Below are positions 26,524 to 36,350 of a stretch of DNA of 64,000 nucleotides, in pieces. Every line of letters begins with the position of its first letter. The first letter of the stretch is position 1. Under the pieces are notes generated by a model. It saw only the letters and a program-made list of their open reading frames with translations, was not told where the DNA came from and made no database searches. The stretch is from Saprospiraceae bacterium (lineage in GTDB: Bacteria; Bacteroidota; Bacteroidia; Chitinophagales; Saprospiraceae), in NCBI GenBank assembly GCA_020630735.1, contig JAHDIP010000001.1, positions 26,967-90,966 of the forward strand, read 5' to 3'. The position numbers and the translations under genes were made by a program.

Positions 26524-26970
26524 TTATTGAAGCTCTCCATTTAGTAGCTTTTCAAAGTCGTCTGACATTTTTTCGATGGGGTCATTTTTTAGCAATTCTT
26601 CTTCTTCAGGTACATCTACTAGCCACTGACTATTTTCTTTTTGCAAGAAAAAACTATCCTGTATTTCTTCTCCACTTTCTATAATAATATAAGTACAAAT
26701 CGCCTTATTTCCCTTTTCAGTACAAATCATTTCTTTAAAAACGGTGTTTGACTCTACTTCTTCTTCTATTTCTGTATATAAAACAGACTGAATCATATCA
26801 ACCATTTCTATTGCCTGTTTAGTACTTAGTGTTTTTGCTTTATCAAAATGATTATTATCAATATATATTTGCCACTGTTTTGCTACCGTTTCGGGTGTAT
26901 TAGGCAACTCCTTTTCTGGAGCACAGGCTCCAATAGATAAAACCAATAGGAAGTATATTATTTTTTTCAT
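26524..26970 (-). CDS. DUF4878-like small lipoprotein
   Basis: 148 residues with a lipobox in LSIGACAPE. The mature domain (PETVAKQWQIYIDNNHFDKAKTLST, then a beta-sheet with WLVDVP) resembles the DUF4878/NTF2-like lumazine-binding fold often found in Bacteroidota lipoproteins. It has many Glu residues. The role is unknown. It precedes nadD by 14 bases and has a candidate -7 element TATCTTCG on the reverse strand at 26993-26986. Confidence 0.72.
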   Translation of the reverse strand: MKKIIYFLLVLSIGACAPEKELPNTPETVAKQWQIYIDNNHFDKAKTLSTKQAIEMVDMIQSVLYTEIEEEVESNTVFKEMICTEKGNKAICTYIIIESGEEIQDSFFLQKENSQWLVDVPEEEELLKNDPIEKMSDDFEKLLNGELQ

Positions 26971-27382
26971 CTATGGTATATTTCATGCGAAGATAGAACT
27001 TTTTACTTTTTAACAGAGTTCTATTGTTTAAAATAACTTGGAATAGTCTTTCTTCCTAGATAAGGAAGCATAGTCCATTAAGAAACAAGCTGCTATAGCT
27101 TTACTATTTTATTAATATAGTAGAATAACATGTCACTTTTCAATTTACCTTTTAAAATTGGCCTGATTTTAGCTGTTCAGAAAGAGACTCCCCCTACAAG
27201 TACGATCCTTTGTAATTTGGTAATGGTTAAATAACCTCTTCAGTAATTGATTGATGTAATTTTTATTATCATTCATTTATATTTTTCAAGCTATGCTTAA
27301 AAAATAGACTGTCTGCAACTAAAAATTTATTCTTCAATTAAAGAAGCTATTTACACTTTTACTTACAATCAAACCCTATATC
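26971..27382. other. Divergent intergenic region before the helical repeat gene
   Basis: 412 bases. I see a 6-bp hairpin (CTTCCT with AGGAAG) near 27053 and a -7-like TAATTTGG at 27213-27220 with one mismatch, but no gene, repeat or exact promoter. Confidence 0.35.
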
Positions 27383-29116
27383 ATGCAAGTCATACGAATA
27401 ACATTGCTATGCCTTTTCCTATTCCCTACAATTGTTTTTGCTCAGACAAAGAAAAATAGCATTCAGGACGCAAGGCAAGAAGCTATTAATCGAGTACTTA
27501 AAGCTCGTGGTGGAAAACCATTAGAAGCAAAAAATAAGGAAGAAGAAAAAGTATACGAAGATGAAGCCATCTCTGTAGGTGATAGTATTGAGGCTCAAGA
27601 AAAAGCCGCCAAACAATCCAAAAAGGGAGGAACCAAAGTCGTTAAAAAGAAACGAAAACGGTTGGTTGATTTAGAAAGTGAACCAGAAGAAGAGGTGAAA
27701 GTCAAAAAGGAAAAGAAAAAAGATAAGGTGAAAAAAACATACACCAAGTCTACTCCTGTATCCACTTCCACTCCAAAGCCTAAAACTACAACTACTAGAT
27801 CTAGTACGGTAATCACTAAAACAAGTGAAGAGTTAGAAAAGTCTGCTAATGCTTCTAAAGTTCAATTATCTGAGATGGAGTCTCAGCGTAAAGAAGAAGA
27901 ACTTTACTTGCGTGAACTCGAAAAAGCTCGTGCTGAAGAAGAAGCCCGTCAGCGAACATTAGAAGCGGAGAAGAGACGTCTTGTAGAGATAGAACGAAAA
28001 AAGAAAGCAGAAGAAATCCGACTAGCGGAATTAGAGCATGCCAGAGAAATTGAAGAAGCGAACAAAAAAAGCTTAGAGGCAGAAAAAGCTTTATTAGCTG
28101 ACTTAGAACGCAAACGTAAAATAGAAGAAGAACAACTAAAGGCATTAGAACAAAAAAGAAAAGAAGAGGAAGCTCGTCAAAAAACGCTCGAACTAGAAAA
28201 AGAGCGTCTTGCTGAATTGGAACGCCAAAGAATAGAAGAAGAAAAACGTTTGGCTGAACTCGAAAAAGCTCGGGAAGAAGAAGAAGCTAATAAAAAAGCC
28301 TTAGCTGAAAAAACCGCTCTTCTTGAAGAACTAGCACAAACTCGTTTGGCAAAAGAAGCTGAACTCATAGAACTTGAACGTGCAAGAATTGCAGAAGAAG
28401 AACGTTTAGAAGCAATGGCTGAAGAAGAAAAGCACTTAGAAGTTTTAGAAGCTCAACGTAAAGAAGAAGAAGAACGATTAGCCAAACTCCAACAAATAAA
28501 AGAGGAAGAAGAGGCTCGCCAAAAAACAGAACGAGAACTCAAAATGCAACTTGAAGAATATGAGCGTGCTAGAAAAACTGAAGAAGCTCGCCTTTCAAAA
28601 CTTGAGCAAGAAAGAGCTGCTGAAGAGAAACGCCAACAAGCAAGCTTAGTTGAACAAGCTAGATTGATGGAATTAGAAAATAGACGTTTTGAAGAAGAGC
28701 AACGTTTAGCCGAACTAAAAATCGCTGGTGAAGCTGAAAGTGCTCGTCAAAAAGAGATTTTAGAGAAGCAGATCATGCTTGCCGAATTGGAGAAAAAACA
28801 GAAAGAAGAGGCTGCTAAAGCCAATGAAAAAATAAGAGAACGAGAAGCTAAAAAAGCTTTAGTTGAAACCAAACTTGAAGCAATTAGTAGAAAAAAACAC
28901 CGTGAAAAAGAAAAATTAGCGGAATTAAAACGTATACAAAAAGAGGAGAAAGCGCTTCAGAAGTTACTCAAAAAAGAAAAAGCAAGATTAGAAAAAATAG
29001 AAAAAGAACGTCGAGCTGAAGAAGCTCGCCTCGAACAAATAAAACAGGAAGCTCCTGAAATTCTTCCTGAAATCGATAGTCAACCTTCTGAAGAATCGCT
29101 AGAAGGTGGTAGCTAA
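27383..29116 (+). CDS. Exported long-helix protein with 38-residue repeats
   Basis: 577 residues. The signal peptide ends near IVFAQ. A Lys-rich and Thr/Pro-rich spacer (about 75-150) follows. From residue 183 to 486 there are eight successive 38-residue repeats without any insertion or deletion, each of the form R-x-EEEARQKTLE-x-EK-x-RLAELE followed by R-x-EEE-x-RLAELE. A ninth, decayed unit follows. Charge is nearly all Glu, Lys and Arg with periodic Leu and Ala, so the region should be a stable single helix or coiled coil about 45-50 nm long. There is no sorting domain or lipobox, so it is probably periplasmic. The function is unknown; a spacer, fibre or envelope tether are options. Confidence 0.85.
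   Translation: MQVIRITLLCLFLFPTIVFAQTKKNSIQDARQEAINRVLKARGGKPLEAKNKEEEKVYEDEAISVGDSIEAQEKAAKQSKKGGTKVVKKKRKRLVDLESEPEEEVKVKKEKKKDKVKKTYTKSTPVSTSTPKPKTTTTRSSTVITKTSEELEKSANASKVQLSEMESQRKEEELYLRELEKARAEEEARQRTLEAEKRRLVEIERKKKAEEIRLAELEHAREIEEANKKSLEAEKALLADLERKRKIEEEQLKALEQKRKEEEARQKTLELEKERLAELERQRIEEEKRLAELEKAREEEEANKKALAEKTALLEELAQTRLAKEAELIELERARIAEEERLEAMAEEEKHLEVLEAQRKEEEERLAKLQQIKEEEEARQKTERELKMQLEEYERARKTEEARLSKLEQERAAEEKRQQASLVEQARLMELENRRFEEEQRLAELKIAGEAESARQKEILEKQIMLAELEKKQKEEAAKANEKIREREAKKALVETKLEAISRKKHREKEKLAELKRIQKEEKALQKLLKKEKARLEKIEKERRAEEARLEQIKQEAPEILPEIDSQPSEESLEGGS
27929..28840 (+). repeat. Eight in-frame 114-bp repeats encoding 38-residue helical units
   Basis: Each unit starts with R or K (G in the eighth) and has the same internal positions of EEE, QK-LE, LAELE and EE-RLAELE. 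The units have drifted at the DNA level, so this is an old, length-constrained repeat rather than a recent tandem expansion. Confidence 0.85.
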
Positions 29117-29138
29117 AAACTACTTTACATAAAGATTC

Positions 29139-29173
29139 AAAACCTGTTTAGACTTATGTTCTAAACAGGTTTT
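29139..29173. terminator. Bidirectional terminator between the helical repeat gene and the SDR gene
   Basis: AAAACCTGTTTAGA (29139-29152) pairs perfectly with TCTAAACAGGTTTT (29160-29173), 14 bp with a 7-base loop, between convergent stop codons at 29116 and 29178. Confidence 0.92.
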
Positions 29174-29177
29174 CTTT

Positions 29178-29876
29178 TTATACTCGCAAAGAAGACAACC
29201 CTCCATCTACACCTATTATCTGTCCACTAATCCAATTATCCTGACTCATCAAAAAGTATGCAACATTAGCTATATCTGTTGCCCTACCAATTCGTTTTAA
29301 AGGATGTCTGTTAGCGGCTGCTTCTTTTTTATCATCTGATGATAACAGCTTTGCAGCAAGCGGCGTATCTGTCAAAGAAGGAGCAATACAGTTTACACGG
29401 ATTCGAGGAGCAAGTTCAGCGGCAAGAGATTTGGTCAAACCTTCAACGGCTGCTTTAGCTGTAGCTATTGATGCATGAAAAGGCATGCCTTGTGCTACTG
29501 CTACAGTACTAAACAACACAATACTAGCCTTTTCTGATTTTTTCAAGCCTTTCAATGCTGCTTTAATCGTCTTTACTGCACCAAGTACATTAACCTCAAA
29601 ATCCGCTCTGAACTGTTCTAATTTAAGCGAACGAAAAGGCTTAAGGTTTATACTTCCAGGACAATAAACTAATCCATCAATTGTTTCAGGCAAAAAATCT
29701 GTTGGAAACTCATCTCCCTTTACATCATAGTACTGGTGTTGAACATTGGGCAAACCAGATAGACCTTCATTTGTTCTAGAAAGCACATAGATTGTGGCTT
29801 CTTCTCTTCCTATTATTTTCACCAATTCTAGCCCTATCCCAGAACTACCTCCTACTATTAAATAATTTTTCTTCAT
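29178..29876 (-). CDS. Short-chain dehydrogenase/reductase lacking the catalytic tyrosine
   Basis: 232 residues from ATG 29876; the longer frame starts with TTG at 29894. The Rossmann motif is VGGSSGIG, then the conserved Asn in VNVLG, Ser123 in FSTVA, and the region that should read YxxxK. Here it reads I137-A-T-A-K141, so the general-base tyrosine is missing, while a His134 lies three residues before. The C-terminus has the usual INV-type tail (SGQIIGVDGG). It may be a catalytically altered or non-catalytic SDR. A subset of SDRs with HASI-type motifs shares this change, so it is probably ancestral rather than decay. Confidence 0.85.
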   Translation of the reverse strand: MKKNYLIVGGSSGIGLELVKIIGREEATIYVLSRTNEGLSGLPNVQHQYYDVKGDEFPTDFLPETIDGLVYCPGSINLKPFRSLKLEQFRADFEVNVLGAVKTIKAALKGLKKSEKASIVLFSTVAVAQGMPFHASIATAKAAVEGLTKSLAAELAPRIRVNCIAPSLTDTPLAAKLLSSDDKKEAAANRHPLKRIGRATDIANVAYFLMSQDNWISGQIIGVDGGLSSLRV

Positions 29877-29990
29877 TTTTTTTGTTTGATTCAACTAGCG
29901 ATTATAACAAAATATAATTTCCAATGTTCAATCAAAACATCAATCATTGTTAAAATAGCACAGAACTAATTTTACCTTCATAAGAATATT

Positions 29991-29998
29991 TATCTTTG
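29991..29998 (+). promoter_or_regulatory. Candidate -7 element for the DUF5916 gene
   Basis: TATCTTTG is an exact TAnnTTTG match, 71 bases upstream of ATG 30069. It supports transcription of the DUF5916 gene from near 30005. No clear -33 TTG is visible. Confidence 0.45.
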
Positions 29999-30068
29999 GG
30001 AAATGAATTGCTATTGATTTCTGTATCATTATGCAATGTTTCGACTTGATAACGGAGACCTTATACTT

Positions 30069-32546
30069 ATGAAAAATATATTACTCTTATTATTTTTATT
30101 GTCTAACTTTTCTACCATTCTCGGTGCAACAGACCCGCCAGATATAAAACAACTTTCCATCAATCGTATAAATAGCAATATAAAAATAGACGGACAACTT
30201 AATGAAGCTGAATGGCAACAAAGTAGCATTGCGAGCGATTTTATACAAAACAATCCAAGTCCAGGTAGTACTGCTTCTCAAAAGACCGAAGTAAGAGTTC
30301 TTTACGATAATACCGCCATTTACATCGGTGCAATGATGTATGATACTTATCCAGATAGCATCTTGCGAGAACTAACTGAACGTGATCGATTTGGTAATAC
30401 AGATTGGTTTGGTTTGTTAATTGATGCCTACCAAGATGGCATTAATGGCGTAGGTTTTTATGTAAGCCCCGCAGGTATACAAGTTGACATCAAGTATTCT
30501 GCACTTGGCGGCGGTGGTGGACCTAGTATTATTTTTAGAGGTGATACCAATTGGGACGCTGTTTGGGAATCTAAAACAACAACAACTGAAAATGGTTGGA
30601 TCGCTGAATTCAAAATCCCTTATTCTGCTATTCGCTTTCCTAATATAGAAGAACAACAATGGAACATTAACTTTGCTCGCCAGATTCGTAGAAACCGAGA
30701 AGTCTGTTTTTGGAATGAAGTTAAACCCGAACAAAATGGTTTTGTCAATCAATCAGGAAGATTAAAAGGTATTTCTAATATCGAATCACCTGTTCGACTT
30801 TCTGCAACACCTTTTATTGCCTCCTATTTTGAAAATTATCGAGACCAAAATAATAACCCTAAAAATAGTCAAGGTTATTCATTAAGCGGAGGGATGGATA
30901 TCAAGTATGGTATAAACGATGCCTTTACTTTAGACATGACTCTAATTCCCGATTTTGGTGAAGCACAGTCCGACAATCAAGTATTAAACCTTTCTCCTTT
31001 CGAAGTTCGTTTTGATGAAAACAGACAATTTTTCACAGAAGGTACCGAACTCTTTAATAAAGGTGATCTTTTTTATTCTCGACGAGTTGGAGGAAGACCT
31101 CTGGGTTATTATGATGTTTTTGATTTGGAAGAAGACGGTGATGAAATTTTAGAAAACCCCACTGTCTCGCAACTTTATAATGCTACCAAAGTTTCTGGTC
31201 GAACGAAAAAAGGTTTAGGAGTTGGTTTATTCAATGCTACTGCTGCTGCTACTACTGCTACTATCCAAAAAGCAAATGGCAGTATTCAAGAAATAGAAAC
31301 CAATCCGTTGACCAATTATAATGTATTAGTATTTGATCAAAATTTAAAGAATAATTCTTATATCACCCTTATCAATACCAATGTACTTCGAAGCGGTGTA
31401 ACTTACGACGCTAATGTTACTGGTACCGAATTTAGTATTAGAAACAAAGCCAACTCTTATGCTTTAAATGGCGGAGCTGCTTTGAGTCAACAATACGCTA
31501 CAGATGACACTGATCTTGGACATAGTTTTCAACTTTTTTTACTCAAGACAAGTGGTAATCTTACTTGGGAAGTCGGCTATAGACTAAAAAGCGACACCTA
31601 CAACCAAAATGATCTAGGTTTTTTACAACGAAATAATCAAAATTCTGCATCCGCTGGATTAACATATAGTATTTTCAAACCCTTTTGGAAATTGAATAAT
31701 ATTCGTTTTGGTACCAACTACTTTTATGAACGGCTTTACAACCCTAATACTTTTGCAACCTTTGGTTTCAACTTTTGGACCTTTGGTAATACCAAAAAAT
31801 TTACCACTTTCAACTTTTGGACGTATATAGAACCCGTCAATGGATACGATTATTTTGAACCTCGTACCAACGATTTTAGTCGTTTCTATTTGTTTCCGAC
31901 TACAGCAAGTTTCGGTGGTTTTATTTCTACTGACTACCGCAAGACCTTTGCACTAGATGTATCAGGTGGTTTTTATAAATTCAATGAAAATGGTCGTCAT
32001 AACTATGAAATTAGTATTCGACCAAGAGTGCGAGTAAACGATAAATTTTCTTTTAGAATAGGACCAGAATTTAGTAATAATTTTAATGAAGTCGGTTATG
32101 TTGATAATGAAGATCTTACTGATGCCATTATTTTTGGAATTCGTGATCGGATAACAATTGAAAATAGATTTGATGCAAGCTATATTTTTAACAACCGTAT
32201 GGCGCTTACATTCAGACTTCGACATTATTGGTCAAAAGCTGTTTATTCTGCTTTTAAAGAACTTGGTGATGATGGTCGTTTATACCCCACGAGCTATAGC
32301 GAATACAATGATAATAGTTTCAATGCGTTCAATATTGATACTGTTTTTCGTTGGCGTTTTGCTCCAGGCAGTGATATTTTGTTTATTTGGAAAAACATAA
32401 CCAATAGTTATGCAAGTGAGCTAGAGAATGTTGACTATTCATATAGGAATAGCCTTAATCGTTTGAATAATATCCCACAATTAAATAGTTTATCGCTTAA
32501 AATTATATACTTTCTTGATTACCTTTCTTTGAAACGAAACAAGTAA
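30069..32546 (+). CDS. DUF5916 protein: CBM9-like domain plus outer-membrane barrel
   Basis: 825 residues from ATG 30069, whose signal peptide (MKNILLLLFLL) fits better than that of the longer frame from 30036. Residues 25-230 form a CBM9-like domain (IKIDGQLNEAEWQ, YDNTAIYIGAMMYD, FGLLIDAYQDG). The rest is a long beta-strand array ending in LSLKIIYFLDYLSLKRNK, consistent with a barrel in the outer membrane. The family is widespread in Bacteroidota, and a role in carbohydrate or protein uptake has been suggested but not shown. The 61630 gene shares the CBM9 opening motif. Confidence 0.85.
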   Translation: MKNILLLLFLLSNFSTILGATDPPDIKQLSINRINSNIKIDGQLNEAEWQQSSIASDFIQNNPSPGSTASQKTEVRVLYDNTAIYIGAMMYDTYPDSILRELTERDRFGNTDWFGLLIDAYQDGINGVGFYVSPAGIQVDIKYSALGGGGGPSIIFRGDTNWDAVWESKTTTTENGWIAEFKIPYSAIRFPNIEEQQWNINFARQIRRNREVCFWNEVKPEQNGFVNQSGRLKGISNIESPVRLSATPFIASYFENYRDQNNNPKNSQGYSLSGGMDIKYGINDAFTLDMTLIPDFGEAQSDNQVLNLSPFEVRFDENRQFFTEGTELFNKGDLFYSRRVGGRPLGYYDVFDLEEDGDEILENPTVSQLYNATKVSGRTKKGLGVGLFNATAAATTATIQKANGSIQEIETNPLTNYNVLVFDQNLKNNSYITLINTNVLRSGVTYDANVTGTEFSIRNKANSYALNGGAALSQQYATDDTDLGHSFQLFLLKTSGNLTWEVGYRLKSDTYNQNDLGFLQRNNQNSASAGLTYSIFKPFWKLNNIRFGTNYFYERLYNPNTFATFGFNFWTFGNTKKFTTFNFWTYIEPVNGYDYFEPRTNDFSRFYLFPTTASFGGFISTDYRKTFALDVSGGFYKFNENGRHNYEISIRPRVRVNDKFSFRIGPEFSNNFNEVGYVDNEDLTDAIIFGIRDRITIENRFDASYIFNNRMALTFRLRHYWSKAVYSAFKELGDDGRLYPTSYSEYNDNSFNAFNIDTVFRWRFAPGSDILFIWKNITNSYASELENVDYSYRNSLNRLNNIPQLNSLSLKIIYFLDYLSLKRNK

Positions 32547-32629
32547 GTGAGGTATATTATTTTTTAGCTCAAAAAATCATTCAACATATGATCTAATACC
32601 TTTCCTCAATAAAATAAAAACTAAAAACA

Positions 32630-35119
32630 ATGCAAACAATCACTTTTCTTTATCGTAAACACCTTGGAGCAACGTTTTTTTTATGCTTCCTTATTTTAAT
32701 AAATATGTCTTTAACAGCACAAAATAATTTATCGTATCAGACACCGCCAAAGGCTATTGCTAATTTGATAAATGCGGCACCTACTCCAGCTGCTCGGCTT
32801 AGTCCCTCTGGAGAAATTATGCTGCTACTCGACCGTCCCAATTTGCCATCTATCGAAGAGGTTGCACAGGAAGAACTTCGACTAGCTGGCATTCGTATAA
32901 ATCCTAAAACAAATGGCTCAAGTAGGTCTTACTATTATTACGGAATGACGATCAAGTCTATAAAAGACATGAAGGAAACGAATGTAAGTGGTTTGCCTCC
33001 GAATGCGAAGATAGAAAATCTCAGTTGGTCGCCTGATGGATCAAAAGTAGCGTTCACCAATACCTTAATTAATGGAATCGAATTATGGATGCTTGATATT
33101 ACATCAGCAAAAGCTAAACGATTAACTGACGCCGTTATTAATGATGCTATGTCTGGATTACCTTATAAATGGTTTTCTGACAATAATACAATCGTCTTTA
33201 AATCTATCCCAACTTCTAGAGGACAAAAACCTTCTAAATCAAGTGCGCCAAAAGGACCAACGATTCAGGAAAATAAAGGTAGTGTTGCACCTGTTCGAAC
33301 GTACCAAGACCTATTGCAAAATCAATATGACGAAGAATTATTCGAATATTACACTTCTTCACAATTGATGTTGATAAATGTGAGTACTCTAGAAAAAACA
33401 ACATTTGGAAAAGCTGGCATTATCAATAACCTAAGTATCTCTCCTGATGGTAAGTATGTTTTTGTTGCCACGATTCATAAACCTTTTTCTTACATCGTTC
33501 CTTATAATCGTTTTCCGTTTACTGCCGATATTTTAGATAAAAAAGGAATGGTCGTAAAACAAATAGCTGACATCCCTAGTGCTGAAACGATCCCTAAAGG
33601 ATTCGGAGCTGTACGTACTGGCGCTCGTTCGTTTCAGTGGCGAACAGATCAAGCTGCCACACTTGCATGGGTAGAGGCTCAAGATGGAGGAGACCCTAAA
33701 AAAGAAGCTGCTGCAAGAGACAAATTATTTACCCTAAAAGCCCCATTTACAGGAAAAGCAGAAGCGGGTACTACTTTCAAACTTCGTTTTGGAGGAGTAG
33801 ATTGGGGTACTGATGATATGGCGATTGTGTACGAATGGTGGTGGCAATCTCGTCAGTTAATTACGAGTAAAATTAATCCATCAAACCCTACAGATAAACC
33901 CACTGTTTTATTTGATCGTTCATGGGAAGACAAGTATAATGATCCTGGCAATTTTGAAACAACACGAAATAAATATGGCAGAAATGTATTAATGACAACT
34001 GACAATAATCAATCGCTATACCTTCGTGGTCAAGGTGCATCACCTGAAGGCAATCGACCTTTTGTAGACAAGTTTGATTTAGCTTCCAAAAAAGCCACTC
34101 GACTATGGCGATCTGAAGCACCATATTACGAATATCCGATCAGCATCCTTGATAAAAAAGAAGCAAGGGTATTGACTCGACGTGAATCGAATGATGAACC
34201 TGCGAATTATTTTGTGCGGGATTTAGATAATGGAAAAACTGACCAAATCACAGCTTTCCCTAATCCATATACATCATTAAAAAATGTCAAGAAAGAACTT
34301 ATAAAATACAAACGTGCAGATGGCATTGAATTAACTGGTACACTTTATTTACCTGCTGGTTATGATAAAGAAAAAGATGGTCGATTACCTGTTTTAATGT
34401 GGGCATACCCTAGAGAATTTAAAAGTAAAGATGCTGCTGGGCAGGTAACGGATTCTCCCTACGAATTTATTCGAATTGGTTGGTACTCGCCACTTTTTTG
34501 GGTAACACAAGGCTATGCGGTATTCGACGATTTTGGAATGCCTATTATTGGGGAAGGCGACGAAGAACCTAATGAGACCTTTGTAAAACAACTAGTAGCA
34601 GATGCAGAAGCAGCTATCAATAAGTTAGATGAATTAGGTGTTGCAGATACAGATCGTTTAGCAGTAGGAGGGCACTCTTATGGTGCATTTATGACTGCCA
34701 ATTTGATGGCACATTCTGATCTATTTGCGGCTGGTATTGCAAGAAGTGGTGCCTACAATAGAACCCTTACACCTTTTGGATTCCAGTCAGAAGAGCGTAC
34801 TTTCTGGGAAGCTTCTGATACATATTTCAAGATGTCTCCATTTATGCATGCCGATAAAATTAAAGAGCCTTTATTGTTAATTCATGGTGAGGCTGATAAT
34901 AATTCTGGAACTTATCCAATGCAAAGCGAGCGTTTTTATGCAGCTCTGAAAGGGCACGGCGCTAATGTTCGTTTAGTAATGTTACCTCATGAAAGTCATG
35001 GCTATCGTGCTAAAGAATCTGTAATGCATATGCTTTGGGAAATGACAGAGTGGCTAGATATACATGTAAAAAACAAAAAGGTAGAAAAGCCAGTCTTAGA
35101 AAAAGTTGAAAACAAGTAA
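32630..35119 (+). CDS. S9-family prolyl oligopeptidase, GseA/glutamyl-peptidase-like
   Basis: 829 residues. A signal peptide ends near LTAQ. The N-terminal 550 residues are a beta-propeller with WD/DPP-like repeats (IENLSWSPDGSKVAFTNT, NNLSISPDGKYVFV). The C-terminal alpha/beta hydrolase domain has Ser683 in GGHSYG, Asp756 in HGEADNNSG and His790 in PHESHGY. It is predicted to cut peptides in the periplasm or on the surface, as do the exported glutamyl endopeptidase-type S9 enzymes of this phylum. It stands alone with a terminator downstream. Confidence 0.93.
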   Translation: MQTITFLYRKHLGATFFLCFLILINMSLTAQNNLSYQTPPKAIANLINAAPTPAARLSPSGEIMLLLDRPNLPSIEEVAQEELRLAGIRINPKTNGSSRSYYYYGMTIKSIKDMKETNVSGLPPNAKIENLSWSPDGSKVAFTNTLINGIELWMLDITSAKAKRLTDAVINDAMSGLPYKWFSDNNTIVFKSIPTSRGQKPSKSSAPKGPTIQENKGSVAPVRTYQDLLQNQYDEELFEYYTSSQLMLINVSTLEKTTFGKAGIINNLSISPDGKYVFVATIHKPFSYIVPYNRFPFTADILDKKGMVVKQIADIPSAETIPKGFGAVRTGARSFQWRTDQAATLAWVEAQDGGDPKKEAAARDKLFTLKAPFTGKAEAGTTFKLRFGGVDWGTDDMAIVYEWWWQSRQLITSKINPSNPTDKPTVLFDRSWEDKYNDPGNFETTRNKYGRNVLMTTDNNQSLYLRGQGASPEGNRPFVDKFDLASKKATRLWRSEAPYYEYPISILDKKEARVLTRRESNDEPANYFVRDLDNGKTDQITAFPNPYTSLKNVKKELIKYKRADGIELTGTLYLPAGYDKEKDGRLPVLMWAYPREFKSKDAAGQVTDSPYEFIRIGWYSPLFWVTQGYAVFDDFGMPIIGEGDEEPNETFVKQLVADAEAAINKLDELGVADTDRLAVGGHSYGAFMTANLMAHSDLFAAGIARSGAYNRTLTPFGFQSEERTFWEASDTYFKMSPFMHADKIKEPLLLIHGEADNNSGTYPMQSERFYAALKGHGANVRLVMLPHESHGYRAKESVMHMLWEMTEWLDIHVKNKKVEKPVLEKVENK

Positions 35120-35131
35120 ATATATACTAAT

Positions 35132-35172
35132 GCTACAGATTGTCATCCTAGAATGATAATCTGTAGCTTTTA
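35132..35172 (+). terminator. Terminator after the S9 peptidase gene
   Basis: GCTACAGATTGTCAT (35132-35146) pairs with ATGATAATCTGTAGC (35154-35168), with one wobble pair, then TTTT. It lies 12 bases after the stop codon and may serve the convergent gene too. Confidence 0.88.
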
Positions 35173-35211
35173 ATTTTCATAGCATTATAGTCCAATATTG
35201 TTCAACCTATT

Positions 35212-36318
35212 TTACTCATTTTTTGTATAGAGGATTTTTCCAATCTCCATTGATAAATAAGGAACCCATTTTCCTCCCGAGGAAGTCAGTATTATATAAC
35301 CTTTTTGCAAGGCTGGGTTTATCGAATAGTCACTACTAAAACCGTCCATATCTCCACCATGACCTAATGCTCCATTTCCCCAATCCGCAAAACCATAACC
35401 ATAGTATAAATTGGTATTTGGATACCGAAGTCTTGTATCTTTAGTCAACATCAAAACATTCTTATGCTCCTTGTATGCTTCTAACTGAAATTGGATTAGC
35501 CTCGCTAAATCGGCAGTACTACTAAAAATACCTGAAGGTGGCGTAAGCTTACCCATTATCCAAGGAGAGGTTTCTATATATCTATTTTCCTTTCGGTAGG
35601 GAGTAACCAAATGCTGTACATCTTTCAAATCAATGTGTGTTTCTGAAAGCTGATAGGGTGTTAAAATGTATTGTTCTAACAAACTTGCATAGGATTGGGC
35701 CGTTACCTGTTCTGCAATATAACCTAATACGGCATAACCAAAATTTGAATACCTATACTCCTTCCCTGATGGACTCTTTATTTTTATTTTATCAAAATCT
35801 TTTTTGAAATCTTCCTCTGTATAGTCATAAATAAAGGCATCATTTCCTTTCTTTTTTCTTCGTAGAATTTTGCTATCCCTTGGCAATCCAGAGCGATGAT
35901 GCAATAGATCCCGAACAGTTATTGCCCTTAACTTAGCCTGTGTTTTCTGACTATAATCTTTTGGTAAATAACGCACAATAGATTCATTAATATCTATCTT
36001 TTTTTCACTTATCAGATTATTTATGATAATCCCAGTAAACGTTTTACTCAACGAAGCTAATTGGAAGCTAGAATGTTCATCAATTTTTTCATTCGTTTTT
36101 CTGTTGTAGATTCCTTTTTTAATAAAAGTTGTTTTACCATCTACTACAATACCAATACTTATAGCTGGTATCTGATGTTCCTTTATGTATTTATCTACCA
36201 CCATTTCTATCTGTTCCAATGTCGTTTTGATACTTGAATATTCATTGACGTTATTTTGAGCAATGGTGGCTGTTGAGAATAGTACTAGGAAGAAATACAA
36301 TGCAAATTGCTTTTTCAT
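35212..36318 (-). CDS. Class C beta-lactamase-related serine hydrolase
   Basis: 368 residues with a signal peptide ending near TIAQ. The catalytic SxxK is in LASLSKTFTG, the Tyr motif is YSNFGYAVLGY and the third motif is HGGDMDGF near the C-terminus. Such proteins are penicillin-recognising esterases, D-amino-acid peptidases or cell-wall carboxypeptidases; true beta-lactamase activity is not implied. It lies 32 bases downstream of the ankyrin gene on the same strand and may be co-transcribed. Confidence 0.92.
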   Translation of the reverse strand: MKKQFALYFFLVLFSTATIAQNNVNEYSSIKTTLEQIEMVVDKYIKEHQIPAISIGIVVDGKTTFIKKGIYNRKTNEKIDEHSSFQLASLSKTFTGIIINNLISEKKIDINESIVRYLPKDYSQKTQAKLRAITVRDLLHHRSGLPRDSKILRRKKKGNDAFIYDYTEEDFKKDFDKIKIKSPSGKEYRYSNFGYAVLGYIAEQVTAQSYASLLEQYILTPYQLSETHIDLKDVQHLVTPYRKENRYIETSPWIMGKLTPPSGIFSSTADLARLIQFQLEAYKEHKNVLMLTKDTRLRYPNTNLYYGYGFADWGNGALGHGGDMDGFSSDYSINPALQKGYIILTSSGGKWVPYLSMEIGKILYTKNE

Positions 36319-36350
36319 AATTATTATATTTTTTGAGTATTAGATTAAGA

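Noticed and set aside
27595..28368. Three antisense frames inside the helical repeat gene
   Set aside because: They are low-complexity shadows (Ser/Leu/Phe-rich) of the Glu/Lys codons on the coding strand.
27929..28840. CRISPR or recent tandem repeat array
   Set aside because: The period is 114 bp but the repeats are diverged at the DNA level and conserved only as protein, with no spacers.
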